From: Paraburkholderia silviterrae
Lineage (GTDB): Bacteria > Pseudomonadota > Gammaproteobacteria > Burkholderiales > Burkholderiaceae
Length of the DNA: 51,702 bases
Direction: 5' to 3'
Assembly: GCF_004353915.1 (NCBI RefSeq)
Contig: NZ_SMRP01000043.1
Coordinates: forward strand, 1 to 51,702
Part shown: positions 1 through 8,287 of the stretch, piece by piece
Position numbering within the stretch: position 1 is the first letter of the stretch
How the letters are laid out: each line of letters begins with the position of its first letter
The notes under the pieces: generated by a model
Told to the model about the DNA's origin: nothing
Seen by the model: the letters and a program-made list of their open reading frames with translations, nothing else
The model's database searches: none
Translations under genes and position numbers: made by a program

Positions 1-3
1 GGT

Positions 4-60
4 GCCGCCCCGCACAGGGGCAACACCAATATACCGACATGAAAACAAGGAAAGGCCAAC
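4..60 (+). repeat. 57-bp interspersed repeat, left copy
   Basis: This 57-bp block begins GCCGCCCCGCACAGGGG and runs to GGAAAGGCCAAC. It recurs inverted at 51646-51702 with one mismatch, inverted at 11560-11616, and direct at 12089-12145 as the outer part of a large palindrome. No coding potential is evident. It looks like a dispersed non-coding repeat unit. Here it is a half element that lacks the adjoining CCTACTTTTC palindrome inside the window. Confidence 0.85.
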
Positions 61-136
61 GCGGCCAACGCGGCCAACGCGGCCAACGCGGCCAAACGCG
101 ACCAACGCGACCAACGCGACCAACGCGACCAACGCG
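55..136. repeat. 9-bp tandem repeat, nine units
   Basis: Nine consecutive units of GCCAACGCG or ACCAACGCG are visible. The first four start with G, the fifth carries one extra A, and the last four start with A. The array begins at the inner end of the dispersed repeat, whose last bases (GCCAAC) form the start of the first unit. This suggests slippage-driven expansion from the repeat end. It lies downstream of fabV and is not translated in any convincing frame. Confidence 0.85.
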
Positions 137-202
137 TAATTCAACGCGCCGTTCTAATTAGTTGCCAGAACAACCAACATCAGCCGCATCGAAAGCAAAA
201 AT

Positions 203-1399
203 TCACATCTCAACAATACCAGGAATCGCGACATTCGGATTGACATCGGCGCGATAGTCGACGCCTTCGACACCGAAACCGAAAAGGCGCAAGAACTCCG
301 CCTTGTACCCCGCGAAATCCGTGGTGGCGTAGAGATTCTCGTCGGTGACCTGGTCCCATGCCGCCTTCACGCGCGCCTGGATCTCGGGCGCGAGCTCCTT
401 ATAGTCGGCGCGCAGGCGCCCTTCGTCATCGAGCACCGGCGCCGCCCCGTAGAGCGAATCACGATAGAGACCATAAACCTGCTCGATGCAGCCCTCATGC
501 GTGCCGTTTTCCTTCATCGCCTTGAAGAGCAGCGCAAGATACAGCGGCATGATGGGAATGGCCGAGCTGGCCTGCGTGACCACGGCCTTGAGCACCGCCA
601 CGCGCGCGTCGCCACCACGCTCCGTGAGTTTCGCGCGAATACCCAATACCTTCTGATCGAGATCCTTCTTGGCCGCGCCGATGGAGCCGTTCCAATAGAT
701 ATCGTGCGTGATTTCCGCGCCAAGGTAAGTGAACGCCGTGGTCTTCGCGCCATCGGCCAGCACGCCCGCCTCGAGCAGCGCGTCGATCCACATTTGCCAG
801 TCTTCGCCGCCCATCACGGCCACCGTGCCGTCGATCTCGCTTTGCGTTGCCGCTTCGAGCACCGTTTCCTTGATGGTTTCCTTGTCGGTGTCGATGCCGC
901 GCATGCGCAGCATCTTGCCCACGGGCTTGAGCGTGGACGTATGCACCTCGCCCGTCACCGGATGCGTGCGGCGCGGCGCGGCAAGGCTGTAGACCACGAG
1001 GTCGACCTGGCCGAGATCGCGCTTGATGGCGTCGATCGTCTCGCGCTTGACGGCGTTGGAGAACGCGTCGCCGTTGATGGTCTTCGCGTAAAGGCCTTTT
1101 TGCGTGGCGAACTTCTCGAACGCGGCGGTGTTGTACCAGCCCGCGGTGGCGGGGCGGGTGTCGGTGCCGGCGCGCTCGAAAGCGACGCCGAGCGTGGCCG
1201 CGCCCGAGCCGAACGCCGCCGAAATGCGCGCGGCGAGGCCGTAGCCCGTGGACGCGCCCAGCACGAGCACGCGCTTCGGGCCATTGGGGATAGCGCCTTG
1301 TGCGTTGACGTATTCAATTTGCTGCGCGACGTTGGCTTCACATCCCACGGGATGGGCCGTCACGCAAATGAAGCCGCGAACGCGCGGTTCGATAATCAT
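203..1399 (-). CDS. fabV: Trans-2-enoyl-CoA/ACP reductase FabV
   Basis: The 398-aa product is FabV, the NAD(P)H-dependent enoyl reductase that completes each fatty-acid elongation cycle in the cytosol and is typically triclosan-insensitive. The length matches the family (about 400 aa). The N-terminus MIIEPRVRGF, the Rossmann segment VLGASTGYG, YSLAAPRR and the catalytic Y-x8-K segment YWNGSIGAAK are all visible. The start at 1399 was chosen because GGAGAAG lies just upstream and FabV proteins begin at MII; the frame stays open 20 codons further but that extension does not look like FabV. It is followed downstream by the repeats at 1-136. Confidence 0.96.
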   Translation of the reverse strand: MIIEPRVRGFICVTAHPVGCEANVAQQIEYVNAQGAIPNGPKRVLVLGASTGYGLAARISAAFGSGAATLGVAFERAGTDTRPATAGWYNTAAFEKFATQKGLYAKTINGDAFSNAVKRETIDAIKRDLGQVDLVVYSLAAPRRTHPVTGEVHTSTLKPVGKMLRMRGIDTDKETIKETVLEAATQSEIDGTVAVMGGEDWQMWIDALLEAGVLADGAKTTAFTYLGAEITHDIYWNGSIGAAKKDLDQKVLGIRAKLTERGGDARVAVLKAVVTQASSAIPIMPLYLALLFKAMKENGTHEGCIEQVYGLYRDSLYGAAPVLDDEGRLRADYKELAPEIQARVKAAWDQVTDENLYATTDFAGYKAEFLRLFGFGVEGVDYRADVNPNVAIPGIVEM

Positions 1400-1463
1400 C
1401 AGACTTCTCCGTATTTCGCAGATGCATGCAGGAACGGGCGGCATTTTAGCGCGAGCCAATAAT

Positions 1464-1491
1464 CCGGGCCACGCTGATCTGCGTGGCCCGG
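1464..1491 (-). terminator. Hairpin between oxidoreductase gene and fabV
   Basis: A perfect 11-bp stem (CCGGGCCACGC / GCGTGGCCCGG) with a 6-nt loop lies 95 bp after the stop of the oxidoreductase gene and 65 bp before the fabV start. There is no clear U-tract, so it may be an imperfect intrinsic terminator. It separates the two leftward genes into different units. Confidence 0.5.
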
Positions 1492-1586
1492 CCGGCTTGA
1501 GGGCCGTATGCCTCTGCCTGCGGGACGAGTACGGAGCGTCGCGAGCGCGCGATCCACGCGGCGCGCGGGCGCTTACTTTGCGACCC

Positions 1587-2612
1587 TCATTGCGCGGCGG
1601 CTAGTCCATGCGTGGTCTCGCCGAGGCAGCCGAGACCGGCCAGCGTCGCCTCGACGGCCGCATCGAGCGGCGTATGCGGCTCGCGGCCGAGCGTCGCCAC
1701 GAGTCCCGCGTTGTCGAGCTGGAGCGCGTCGCGCCACAGATAGCGCATTTCCAGCATCTCGCGCGGCGTCGTGGCGAACGGCGCCAACGCGTAAATCAGC
1801 GGCCACGGGAATGACTTGCGCCGCGCGTGCAGGCCATGGCGCTGTGCCACGCGGCAGATGGCGGCGGCCATTTGCGTGCCGTCGGCGTCCCAATGTCCGG
1901 TCATGTGAAAGCGCGCGAACGGCGCGAGCGCTGCGCGCATCTCGATCAGCTCGCGTATCGCGCGGGCGACATCGGGCACGTAGGCCCATGTGTGGCCCAC
2001 GCCGCGTGTGCCCGGTTCACGCACCGTGCGCACGGGCTGCCCGGCCTTCACGAGGCCCTGCGCGAGCCAGCTATTGCCTACGCGCGGGCCAAAAAAGTCG
2101 CCGGCGCGCACGATGATCGAACGCACGCCAAGCGCCGAGGCGGTTTCCAGACGCTGCTCCAGCGCGACGCGGATCGCGCCCTTGCGCGTGCGCGGCTGCT
2201 GCGGCGCATCCTCGCCGACGAGCGGCAGCGCCTCCGGACCGAAGTTGTAGACGGTGCCCGGCAGCACCACGGTAGCGCCCACGGCCTGGGCGGCGGCGAT
2301 GGTGTTGTCGATCATCGGCAGCACGAGTTCCGCCCAGCGCCGGTAGGCCGGCGGGTTGACGGCGTGCACGATCACGTCGCAGCTCTCGGCGGCGCGCAGC
2401 ACGGCCTCGCGGTCCATGGCGTCGCCCTGCACCCGTTCGATGCCGCGCTCGTCGCTGGTGGTGGCGCTCGCCGCTGTCGCGCCAACCCCGCGCTGCAGCG
2501 CGCGCACACGCCAGCCAGCGCCGGTCAGCTGGCGCGCGACCTCGCCGCCTATGCCGCCGCCCACGCCCAGCACGAGCGCCGTGCGGCCCGTTTCGAGAGA
2601 TCTCGTTGCCAT
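1587..2612 (-). CDS. NAD(P)-dependent epimerase/dehydratase-like oxidoreductase
   Basis: The 341-aa protein begins with an extended-SDR Rossmann fold (TALVLGVGGGIGGEVARQL, about residues 11-29), followed by a VQGDAMD segment and a HAVNPPAYRRW region typical of atypical SDRs that bind NAD(P) without a confirmed sugar substrate. The start at 2612 has GGAGA upstream and avoids a 19-residue extension with no family similarity. It is transcribed away from the LysR gene at 2736, whose likely operator lies in the shared intergenic space, so that LysR probably controls it. The substrate is unknown. Confidence 0.85.
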   Translation of the reverse strand: MATRSLETGRTALVLGVGGGIGGEVARQLTGAGWRVRALQRGVGATAASATTSDERGIERVQGDAMDREAVLRAAESCDVIVHAVNPPAYRRWAELVLPMIDNTIAAAQAVGATVVLPGTVYNFGPEALPLVGEDAPQQPRTRKGAIRVALEQRLETASALGVRSIIVRAGDFFGPRVGNSWLAQGLVKAGQPVRTVREPGTRGVGHTWAYVPDVARAIRELIEMRAALAPFARFHMTGHWDADGTQMAAAICRVAQRHGLHARRKSFPWPLIYALAPFATTPREMLEMRYLWRDALQLDNAGLVATLGREPHTPLDAAVEATLAGLGCLGETTHGLAAAQ

Positions 2613-2694
2613 GTCCGTTCTCCGCTTCAAAGGTGTCGATGGCGCAATTCTGCGCGCCTCGCCGGCCATAAAAAATTGCCGAAAATCGCGTATC

Positions 2695-2716
2695 GGCTAT
2701 ACATTTATGTATGGCC
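2695..2716. promoter_or_regulatory. Palindromic LysR-type binding site candidate
   Basis: Two 10-bp arms, GGCTATACAT and ATGTATGGCC, are separated by TT with a single arm mismatch. The palindrome lies between the divergent oxidoreductase (start 2612) and LysR (start 2736) genes, 20 bp before the LysR ATG. It fits the dyad form of LysR boxes, which suggests control of both genes. Confidence 0.55.
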
Positions 2717-2735
2717 TCGAACCTGACCTGGGATC

Positions 2736-3653
2736 ATGAGCGAAATCGAACCGAACTGGGAGTGGTACCGGAGTTTCCTGCAGGTCCTGGAAACGGGCTC
2801 GTTATCGGCTGCCGGGCGCTCGCTGGGCCTCACGCAGCCCACCGTCGGCCGCCACATCGAAAGTCTCGAAGCGGCGCTGGGACTCAAGCTTTTTACGCGC
2901 TCGTTCGACGGGTTCTCGCCAACCGACGCAGCTAATGAGCTGAGGCCCTACGCCGTCGGTCTTGCTGCGACTTCGGCCGCCTTGCGCCGGGTGGCGAGCG
3001 GCCACGGGGCCGGGGTCCGCGGCACGGTACGGGTGACGGCGAGCGAGGTCATCGGCGTCGAGGTGCTGCCGCCGATACTGACCACACTGCGCAACGAACA
3101 TCCGGAACTGACCATTGAACTTGTCCTGTCGAATAAAGCAGAGGATCTTCTGCTTCGTGAAGCAGACATTGCTGTGCGCATGTTCCGGCCCGTCCAGGAG
3201 GCACTGGTTGCGAAGCGCGTCGGAGCGATCGAAGTCGGTCTGCATGCCCACGAGCGGTATCTGGCGCAGCATGGTGTGCCGAAGTCGATGAACGAGTTGG
3301 CTCGCCACACGGTCATTGGATTCGATCAGGAGACCGCATTTATTCGCTCAGTCCAGGGAAAATTTAAAGACTTTTCGCGAAGCCGCTTTGCGTTTCGAGC
3401 GGACAGCGACCTGGCTCAATTGGGGGCGATTCGTGCTGGATTCGGTGTCGGCGCGTGCCAGGCACCCCTGGCGGCAAGGGATCCGAGGCTGGTCAGAATT
3501 CTCGCGAATGAGTTTTCATTCACGATGGACACGTGGGTCGCCATGCACGAAGATTTGCGCGGGAGCGCTCGCTGTGCAGTGACATTTGCGGCGCTGGCTT
3601 CAGGACTGGAAGGCTATATTCTGGGCGGCCCAAGTCAGGATAACGAAAGTTAG
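2736..3653 (+). CDS. LysR-family transcriptional regulator
   Basis: This 305-aa protein has the LysR winged-helix domain in its first 65 residues (segments FLQVLETGSLSAAGRSLG and QPTVGRHIESLE), then a substrate-binding effector domain with the usual VRVTASEVIG start. Length and layout are typical. It is divergent from the epimerase-like gene at 1587-2612, the usual arrangement for a LysR regulator and its target. The inducer cannot be deduced. Confidence 0.92.
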   Translation: MSEIEPNWEWYRSFLQVLETGSLSAAGRSLGLTQPTVGRHIESLEAALGLKLFTRSFDGFSPTDAANELRPYAVGLAATSAALRRVASGHGAGVRGTVRVTASEVIGVEVLPPILTTLRNEHPELTIELVLSNKAEDLLLREADIAVRMFRPVQEALVAKRVGAIEVGLHAHERYLAQHGVPKSMNELARHTVIGFDQETAFIRSVQGKFKDFSRSRFAFRADSDLAQLGAIRAGFGVGACQAPLAARDPRLVRILANEFSFTMDTWVAMHEDLRGSARCAVTFAALASGLEGYILGGPSQDNES

Positions 3654-3681
3654 CACCCCGCAAGCACTGAAGCTGAGCCAG

Positions 3682-4008
3682 TCAGCCCAGCGGGTAAGTT
3701 TGGGTCAGAGTGACAATCAAAAGCAGTAGCAATACGAGCGGATACTGCATTTTCATCCACTCCCTCGAGCGGGAGAATGAAACCAGTACACCCAAAATAA
3801 CGACAAGCAGAATTGAAGCTCCGACGAATCGCGTTGTTGCGATGAGGAGTAAAAGCGAACCGATCAATTCAATGATCGCGACGACGACTCTGAACCCATT
3901 TGGGTATCCCCATTTTCCAAACTCGGCACGGATGATGGATGGTCCGACGAGGTTTACGATTCCCGCGGAAAAGAAAGCACAGACGACGATCAGGTTGACG
4001 TATTTCAT
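3682..4008 (-). CDS. Small DoxX-like membrane protein
   Basis: The 108-aa product is almost wholly hydrophobic, with four predicted membrane spans (near residues 4-24, 42-58, 60-78 and 88-104). The pattern NLIVVCAFFSAGIVNL then FGKWGYPNGFRV resembles the DoxX-like inner-membrane family. Members often accompany redox or detoxification genes, but the role here is unknown. It is convergent with the LysR at 2736 and lies downstream of two hydrolase genes on the same strand, about 128 bp away. Confidence 0.7.
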   Translation of the reverse strand: MKYVNLIVVCAFFSAGIVNLVGPSIIRAEFGKWGYPNGFRVVVAIIELIGSLLLLIATTRFVGASILLVVILGVLVSFSRSREWMKMQYPLVLLLLLIVTLTQTYPLG

Positions 4009-4135
4009 GTTTCAAAACGAGCTCGTGCCGGCATTGGGCGCCGAAGACGAGCGATAAAAGATGCCGGCGAGCGCATTGCAAAAGAGGCTCGCCGGCATGA
4101 GGCCAGGGTCCGCAGGCTACCGGGTGGACCGGTGT

Positions 4136-4756
4136 CTACGATTGCCAATATTGCTTCAGACCGAACACCATATTGCTGAATGGGATACCCAGGCCTTCGT
4201 ACACGGCTTGCGCCTCGGGCGCCGCATTGTCGGCAAGCAGTTCGACGGCGACGGTCGAATAGCCAACCGGGATCACACCAGCCTGCACCATACGGGCGAC
4301 GCCAAGGTCCACCTGAGTCTGCGAGAAACCTCCCGAGGCATCGATGACCGCGTACGACGTATAGCCGTTGCGCAATGCCGCGATGGCGGGAAAAGCCAGA
4401 CAGACGTCAGTCGAGATGCCCGTCACGATGAGGTGTTTGCGGCCCGTCGCCTGAATGGCCTGGACGACCCGTGGGTCATCCCAGGCATTCACGGTCGTTC
4501 GTTCGATGACCTTGTGCGTGGGCAGCACCGCAGCCAGTTCAGGGATCATGGGTCCCCACATGCTTTCCGTGGTGGTGGTCACCACGACAGGAACACCGAG
4601 CGCGAGCGCCGCCTTGGTGAGGCCGATCACGTTGTGCTTCAATTCAAGCGTGGCGATGTCTCGCACCCCGGTGTAGAGGCCTTCTTGATGGTCGACATGA
4701 AACAGAACTGCGTTGTGCCTGGTGAGCCTTTCCTCGGAGGAGAGCGGGCTTGTCAT
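4136..4756 (-). CDS. Isochorismatase-family (YcaC-like) hydrolase, cytosolic
   Basis: The 206-aa protein is a cysteine hydrolase of the isochorismatase superfamily, YcaC-like branch. The nucleophile is C119 in ISTDVCLAFP and the catalytic Asp is D22 in FHVDHQ. The triad Lys could not be assigned with certainty. The segment WGPMIPEL and the C-terminal NMVFGLKQ are YcaC-like. There is no signal peptide. It is a close paralogue of the next gene upstream (4898-5653), which carries an export signal. The substrate is unknown; family members act on amide or carbamoyl-type bonds. Confidence 0.9.
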   Translation of the reverse strand: MTSPLSSEERLTRHNAVLFHVDHQEGLYTGVRDIATLELKHNVIGLTKAALALGVPVVVTTTTESMWGPMIPELAAVLPTHKVIERTTVNAWDDPRVVQAIQATGRKHLIVTGISTDVCLAFPAIAALRNGYTSYAVIDASGGFSQTQVDLGVARMVQAGVIPVGYSTVAVELLADNAAPEAQAVYEGLGIPFSNMVFGLKQYWQS

Positions 4757-4897
4757 TTCAGACTCCGTCAGTTGTCGGAAAATCTATTCTGACACTACGG
4801 CTCGGGCCTGAGCGTGTTTTTGTCGTCTAATGCATTGGATTCAGACTCCCGGCTGCTGGACAAAAGATGCGGACACATCCGTTCGTGACGACCACGT

Positions 4898-5653
4898 TTA
4901 GCCTTTGGCGAAAGCCTGCTTCAGATCGAAGACGAGACCCGCGAACGGGATTCCCAGTGCGGCGTAGACGGCTTGCGCTTCGGGCGCGGCGTTGTCGGCA
5001 AGCATCTCGACGGCGACGTTGGAGTAGCCGACCGGTATCACGCCCGCTTGCTGCATGCGCAGCACGCCCATATCGACTTGTGTCTGGCTGAAGCCGCCGG
5101 ATGCGTCGATGACCGCGTAACTCGCGTAACCCTCGGCGACTGCCGAGATAGCCGGAAACGCGAGACAGACGTCCGTGGAGATGCCGGTGATGATGAGCTT
5201 CTTGCGGCCGGTGGCTTTGATCGCATCGACCACACGGCGGTCGTCCCAGGCGTTCACCGTAGTCCGTTCAATATGCCGGACGCCCGGAAGCGCCGCGGCC
5301 AGTTCGGGGATCAGCGGCCCCCACATCTTTTCCGTCGTGGTGGTGACGATCACGGGCACTTTCAGCGCAAGGGCCGCCTTCGCGAGTCCAACGACATTGT
5401 GCTTGAGCTGCAGGGTATCGATGTCGCGCACGCCGGTGTAGAGGCCCACCTGATGATCGACGAGAAGAAGGACCGCGTTATCGCGGGTCAGGCGTTCGAG
5501 GACGTGAGACGAAGTCGAGTTCATGATCTTGTTTCCGCTGGAAGGGTTGGTTGCGGCCGCGGCTTGCGTTGCGCCGAAGAGGCTCGTGCCGGCGGCGAGC
5601 ACGGTGGCCGCGACGGCGGCGTTCGACTGGTTCAGGAATTGGCGTCGATCCAT
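4898..5653 (-). CDS. Isochorismatase-family hydrolase with Tat signal peptide
   Basis: The 251-aa product repeats the cytosolic neighbour almost domain for domain (VDHQVGLYTGVRD, WGPLIPEL, ISTDVCLAFP). It adds an N-terminal extension starting MDRRQFLNQS, followed by a hydrophobic, alanine-rich stretch ending ATQAAAA, which is a Tat-type signal. It should be folded in the cytosol and exported. GGAG sits six bases before the ATG. It is divergent from the LysR at 5798, its likely regulator. The pair looks like a tandem duplication with relocalisation of one copy. Confidence 0.88.
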   Translation of the reverse strand: MDRRQFLNQSNAAVAATVLAAGTSLFGATQAAAATNPSSGNKIMNSTSSHVLERLTRDNAVLLLVDHQVGLYTGVRDIDTLQLKHNVVGLAKAALALKVPVIVTTTTEKMWGPLIPELAAALPGVRHIERTTVNAWDDRRVVDAIKATGRKKLIITGISTDVCLAFPAISAVAEGYASYAVIDASGGFSQTQVDMGVLRMQQAGVIPVGYSNVAVEMLADNAAPEAQAVYAALGIPFAGLVFDLKQAFAKG

Positions 5654-5797
5654 GATTTGCTCCGTGCCCGTCCACGCGGTCGGTCGATCAACGTCTCGGG
5701 CTTGAATGGACTATAGCCATGGGACAAACGCCGAACAATCCAGGAAAAATGGACTTATCATCCCATCCATGAGACTTTCCGCGGAAAAGGGGGGATG

Positions 5798-6709
5798 ATG
5801 CTCGATCTGAACGATGTCTACTACTTTGTGCAGGTGGTCGAACACAAAGGCATCACCGCGGCGGCCCATGCGCTCGATGTGCCCAAGTCGAGTTTGAGCC
5901 GTCGCATCCTCGCCCTCGAGGCCACGCTCGACGCAAGGCTGATCCAGCGGACCTCGCGGCGCTTCGTCGTGACGGACGTCGGCGAGGCGTTTTACAAGCA
6001 CGCGGTCGCCATGCTGGTGGAAGCCGAAGCCGCCGAGAGCGTCGTGCGTCAACGCACGGCAGAACCGAGTGGAACCATCCGCATGACGTGCTCGGTCGCT
6101 TTTGCACAATTGGCGCTGGCCGAGTTGATCCCGAAGTTCATGGCCGAGTATCCGCGTGTGCGTATCGTTCAGCACGCAACCAACCGGCACGTCGATCCGC
6201 TTCAGGAGGGCTTCGACCTGTGTCTTCGCGCGCATTCCACTCCGCTGCCGGATTCCACGCTGGTCCAGCGCTATCTGGCGACGACGCCCTGGCATCTCTT
6301 TGCCGGACCGGCGTATTTGAAGCGCAAGGGCGTGCCCAGGTCGCCTGCCGACCTTGCGGACCACGACGGCGTCGCGCTCGGCGGCGGCCATGACACGCAC
6401 GCATGGCGACTGCACGACTCGCCGGATGCGCAACGAGCGGAAGTGATTCCCTTCGAGCCGAAGCTGCTGAGCGACGACATGGCCACGCTGAAAGTCGCGG
6501 CTTGCCAGAGCGTCGGCATCGTGGCGTTGCCGGGCTATGTGGGGCAGTCCGAAGTGAAGACGGGGCAGCTCGTGCGCGTACTGCCTCAATGGACGGCAGG
6601 CGTGGCGACAATCAGCCTGCTGATGCCCTCGAGGAGGGGCCTGCTTCCCTCCGTGCGGGCGTTCGTCGACTTCCTGGTGGAGCGCGTTCCCATTGCTGTG
6701 CAGTGCTGA
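5798..6709 (+). CDS. LysR-family regulator (paralogue of the one at 39990)
   Basis: This 303-aa LysR protein starts MLDLNDVYYFVQVV, has HTH residues GITAAAHALDVPKSSLSRRI, and has an effector domain with EPSGTIRMTC and RAHSTPLPDSTLV. The second of two adjacent ATGs was chosen because the paralogue at 39990 starts MLDLNDFYYF; the ATG at 5795 is equally possible. A G-rich SD (AAGGGGGG) abuts it. It diverges from the Tat-exported isochorismatase gene and converges on the amidohydrolase gene at 6752. Confidence 0.92.
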   Translation: MLDLNDVYYFVQVVEHKGITAAAHALDVPKSSLSRRILALEATLDARLIQRTSRRFVVTDVGEAFYKHAVAMLVEAEAAESVVRQRTAEPSGTIRMTCSVAFAQLALAELIPKFMAEYPRVRIVQHATNRHVDPLQEGFDLCLRAHSTPLPDSTLVQRYLATTPWHLFAGPAYLKRKGVPRSPADLADHDGVALGGGHDTHAWRLHDSPDAQRAEVIPFEPKLLSDDMATLKVAACQSVGIVALPGYVGQSEVKTGQLVRVLPQWTAGVATISLLMPSRRGLLPSVRAFVDFLVERVPIAVQC

Positions 6710-6751
6710 GGATGATGCGCCGGCAGGCAGGTTCAGATCATGGCTGAGCCT

Positions 6752-8170
6752 TCAATGCGCGAGACTTTTCCATTGCGGATCGAGTCTGGATGAAAGACCC
6801 GCTTTACGAACGATCTCGGGGGCAAGGCGCTCCACACTGTCCAGAATGCCGCGACTATCGGTGCAACGCGTGAATTCCCCTTCGCGATAGACGATTTCGC
6901 CGTTGACCATGACGTACTTCGCATCGGTGCCTTTGCCGGCGCCGATAAACGCGGAAAGGGGGCGCTGCAATGAGCCGACGTGCGGTTTGCGCATGTCGAA
7001 GACGGCGATATCGGCGAGCTTGCCGGGTTCGAGCGATCCCAATTGGTCAGCCACGCCCAGCACTTGCGCACCGTTGATCGTGGCCATTTCCAGGCTGCGC
7101 TCGAAGGACATCCGGGTTGGGTCCAGATGACGCTGGTGCTGGAAGAGCACACAGGCTTTCACCTGCTCGAGCATGTCGTTCGTATAGTCGACCATGGCGC
7201 CGTCGGTCCCGAGGGCGGTAGGCACACCCGCACGCAGCGCATTCGCAGCCGGGGCGATACCGCCGCCGCGAATCGCTTCACTGGTTGGCGTATAGACCAG
7301 CCCGGCGCCCACATGGGCCATCTGTTCGAGATCGAGCTCCGTGCAATGGATGCCGTGGATCAGCATCCATTGTTGATCCAGCACGCCGAGCTGCATCAGA
7401 TAGCGCACGTCGGTGCGCCCGGTTTCGCGCAAGTGCTTGAGGAAGCCCTGTTCCGTCGAGAACGTGCCTGCTGCGATGTGACTGCTGATCTTCACGTCGA
7501 GCTTGCGCGCCAGCTCCGTGCCACGCACGATCAGGTCTTCAGTGCTCATGCCGGACGACGTCCAATGCGCGTTCGCCTCGATGACGAGGCCCATGCGCAC
7601 CAGACCGTCGTGCTTGCCATCCCAGTAGCGGATTTCCTCCTCGGCGGCGGCGAGCGATTCGTCCAGCGAAAGCGGGTGCTCGACAAAACGCTCGTTTCTG
7701 CAGCGCAGCTCCTTGCCGAAGAACTGGCGGATACCGATTTCGGCCTGAGGTTCGACAATGGCCCGCACCGTATTCGAATCCGTTACGGTGACCGAATGAT
7801 TGAACGAAGTCGTCGTGCCGGTGGACAGCATTTCGAGTCCGCATTGATAGCTTCCCAGCCGCATGGCTTCGTCGGAAAGATTGGCGACGATCGGAAAGAC
7901 AATGTCCGTAATCCAGTCTTCCAGCAGCAGGCCGTCGGCGATGCCTTTGAACATCGAATACCACGTATGCTGATGAAGATTGATGAGCCCGGGAATCACG
8001 AGGCAACCGCGCGCATCAATGATCTCGTCGAATCCTTCGGTCGGAGTGTCTTCATGGGAATAGACCCCCGAGATATGCTTTCCCGTAACAGCCACCGCGC
8101 CGCGCTCGAAAATCTCTCGCTCTCGATTGACCGTTACCACGTAGCCGTTCTTGATAAGAACCTTCTTCAT
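6752..8170 (-). CDS. Amidohydrolase (ATZ/TRZ / cytosine-deaminase-like)
   Basis: The 472-aa product is a metal-dependent hydrolase of the ATZ/TRZ and SAH-deaminase branch of the amidohydrolase superfamily. A small beta domain at each end flanks a TIM barrel. Metal ligands are H66 and H68 (NLHQH), H231 (SSHIAAG) and D323 (GTDGA); H272 in IHGIHC is also present. The position normally held by Glu in the HxxE motif is Ala234, so the reaction may differ from classical deaminases. No signal peptide. It lies 117 bp after the aldehyde dehydrogenase gene on the same strand and may belong to its LacI-controlled unit, although a hairpin separates them. Confidence 0.88.
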   Translation of the reverse strand: MKKVLIKNGYVVTVNREREIFERGAVAVTGKHISGVYSHEDTPTEGFDEIIDARGCLVIPGLINLHQHTWYSMFKGIADGLLLEDWITDIVFPIVANLSDEAMRLGSYQCGLEMLSTGTTTSFNHSVTVTDSNTVRAIVEPQAEIGIRQFFGKELRCRNERFVEHPLSLDESLAAAEEEIRYWDGKHDGLVRMGLVIEANAHWTSSGMSTEDLIVRGTELARKLDVKISSHIAAGTFSTEQGFLKHLRETGRTDVRYLMQLGVLDQQWMLIHGIHCTELDLEQMAHVGAGLVYTPTSEAIRGGGIAPAANALRAGVPTALGTDGAMVDYTNDMLEQVKACVLFQHQRHLDPTRMSFERSLEMATINGAQVLGVADQLGSLEPGKLADIAVFDMRKPHVGSLQRPLSAFIGAGKGTDAKYVMVNGEIVYREGEFTRCTDSRGILDSVERLAPEIVRKAGLSSRLDPQWKSLAH

Positions 8171-8257
8171 TGTCTCTCTTCCATCGTCACTTGATCATCT
8201 GGGGCGCCACCGCGCGAGCGGAGCAACGCGCGGCAGCACTCCCTGGTTTGAGCCACT

Positions 8258-8284
8258 GTTGATGCCATTGTTCATGGCATCAAC
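8258..8284 (-). terminator. Hairpin downstream of aldehyde dehydrogenase gene
   Basis: Perfect 10-bp arms GTTGATGCCA and TGGCATCAAC with a 7-nt loop begin four bases after the stop codon of the dehydrogenase gene. No T-rich tail follows on the minus strand. It could attenuate rather than end transcription into the amidohydrolase gene. Confidence 0.4.
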
Positions 8285-8287
8285 CGG

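Noticed and set aside
497..1462. Long open frame antisense to fabV
   Set aside because: Its translation is Arg/Ala/His-rich and unlike any family; it mirrors a strongly supported FabV frame. High GC gives many such frames, as at 1827-2726, 6980-8194, 17787-18998 and 36767-38146.
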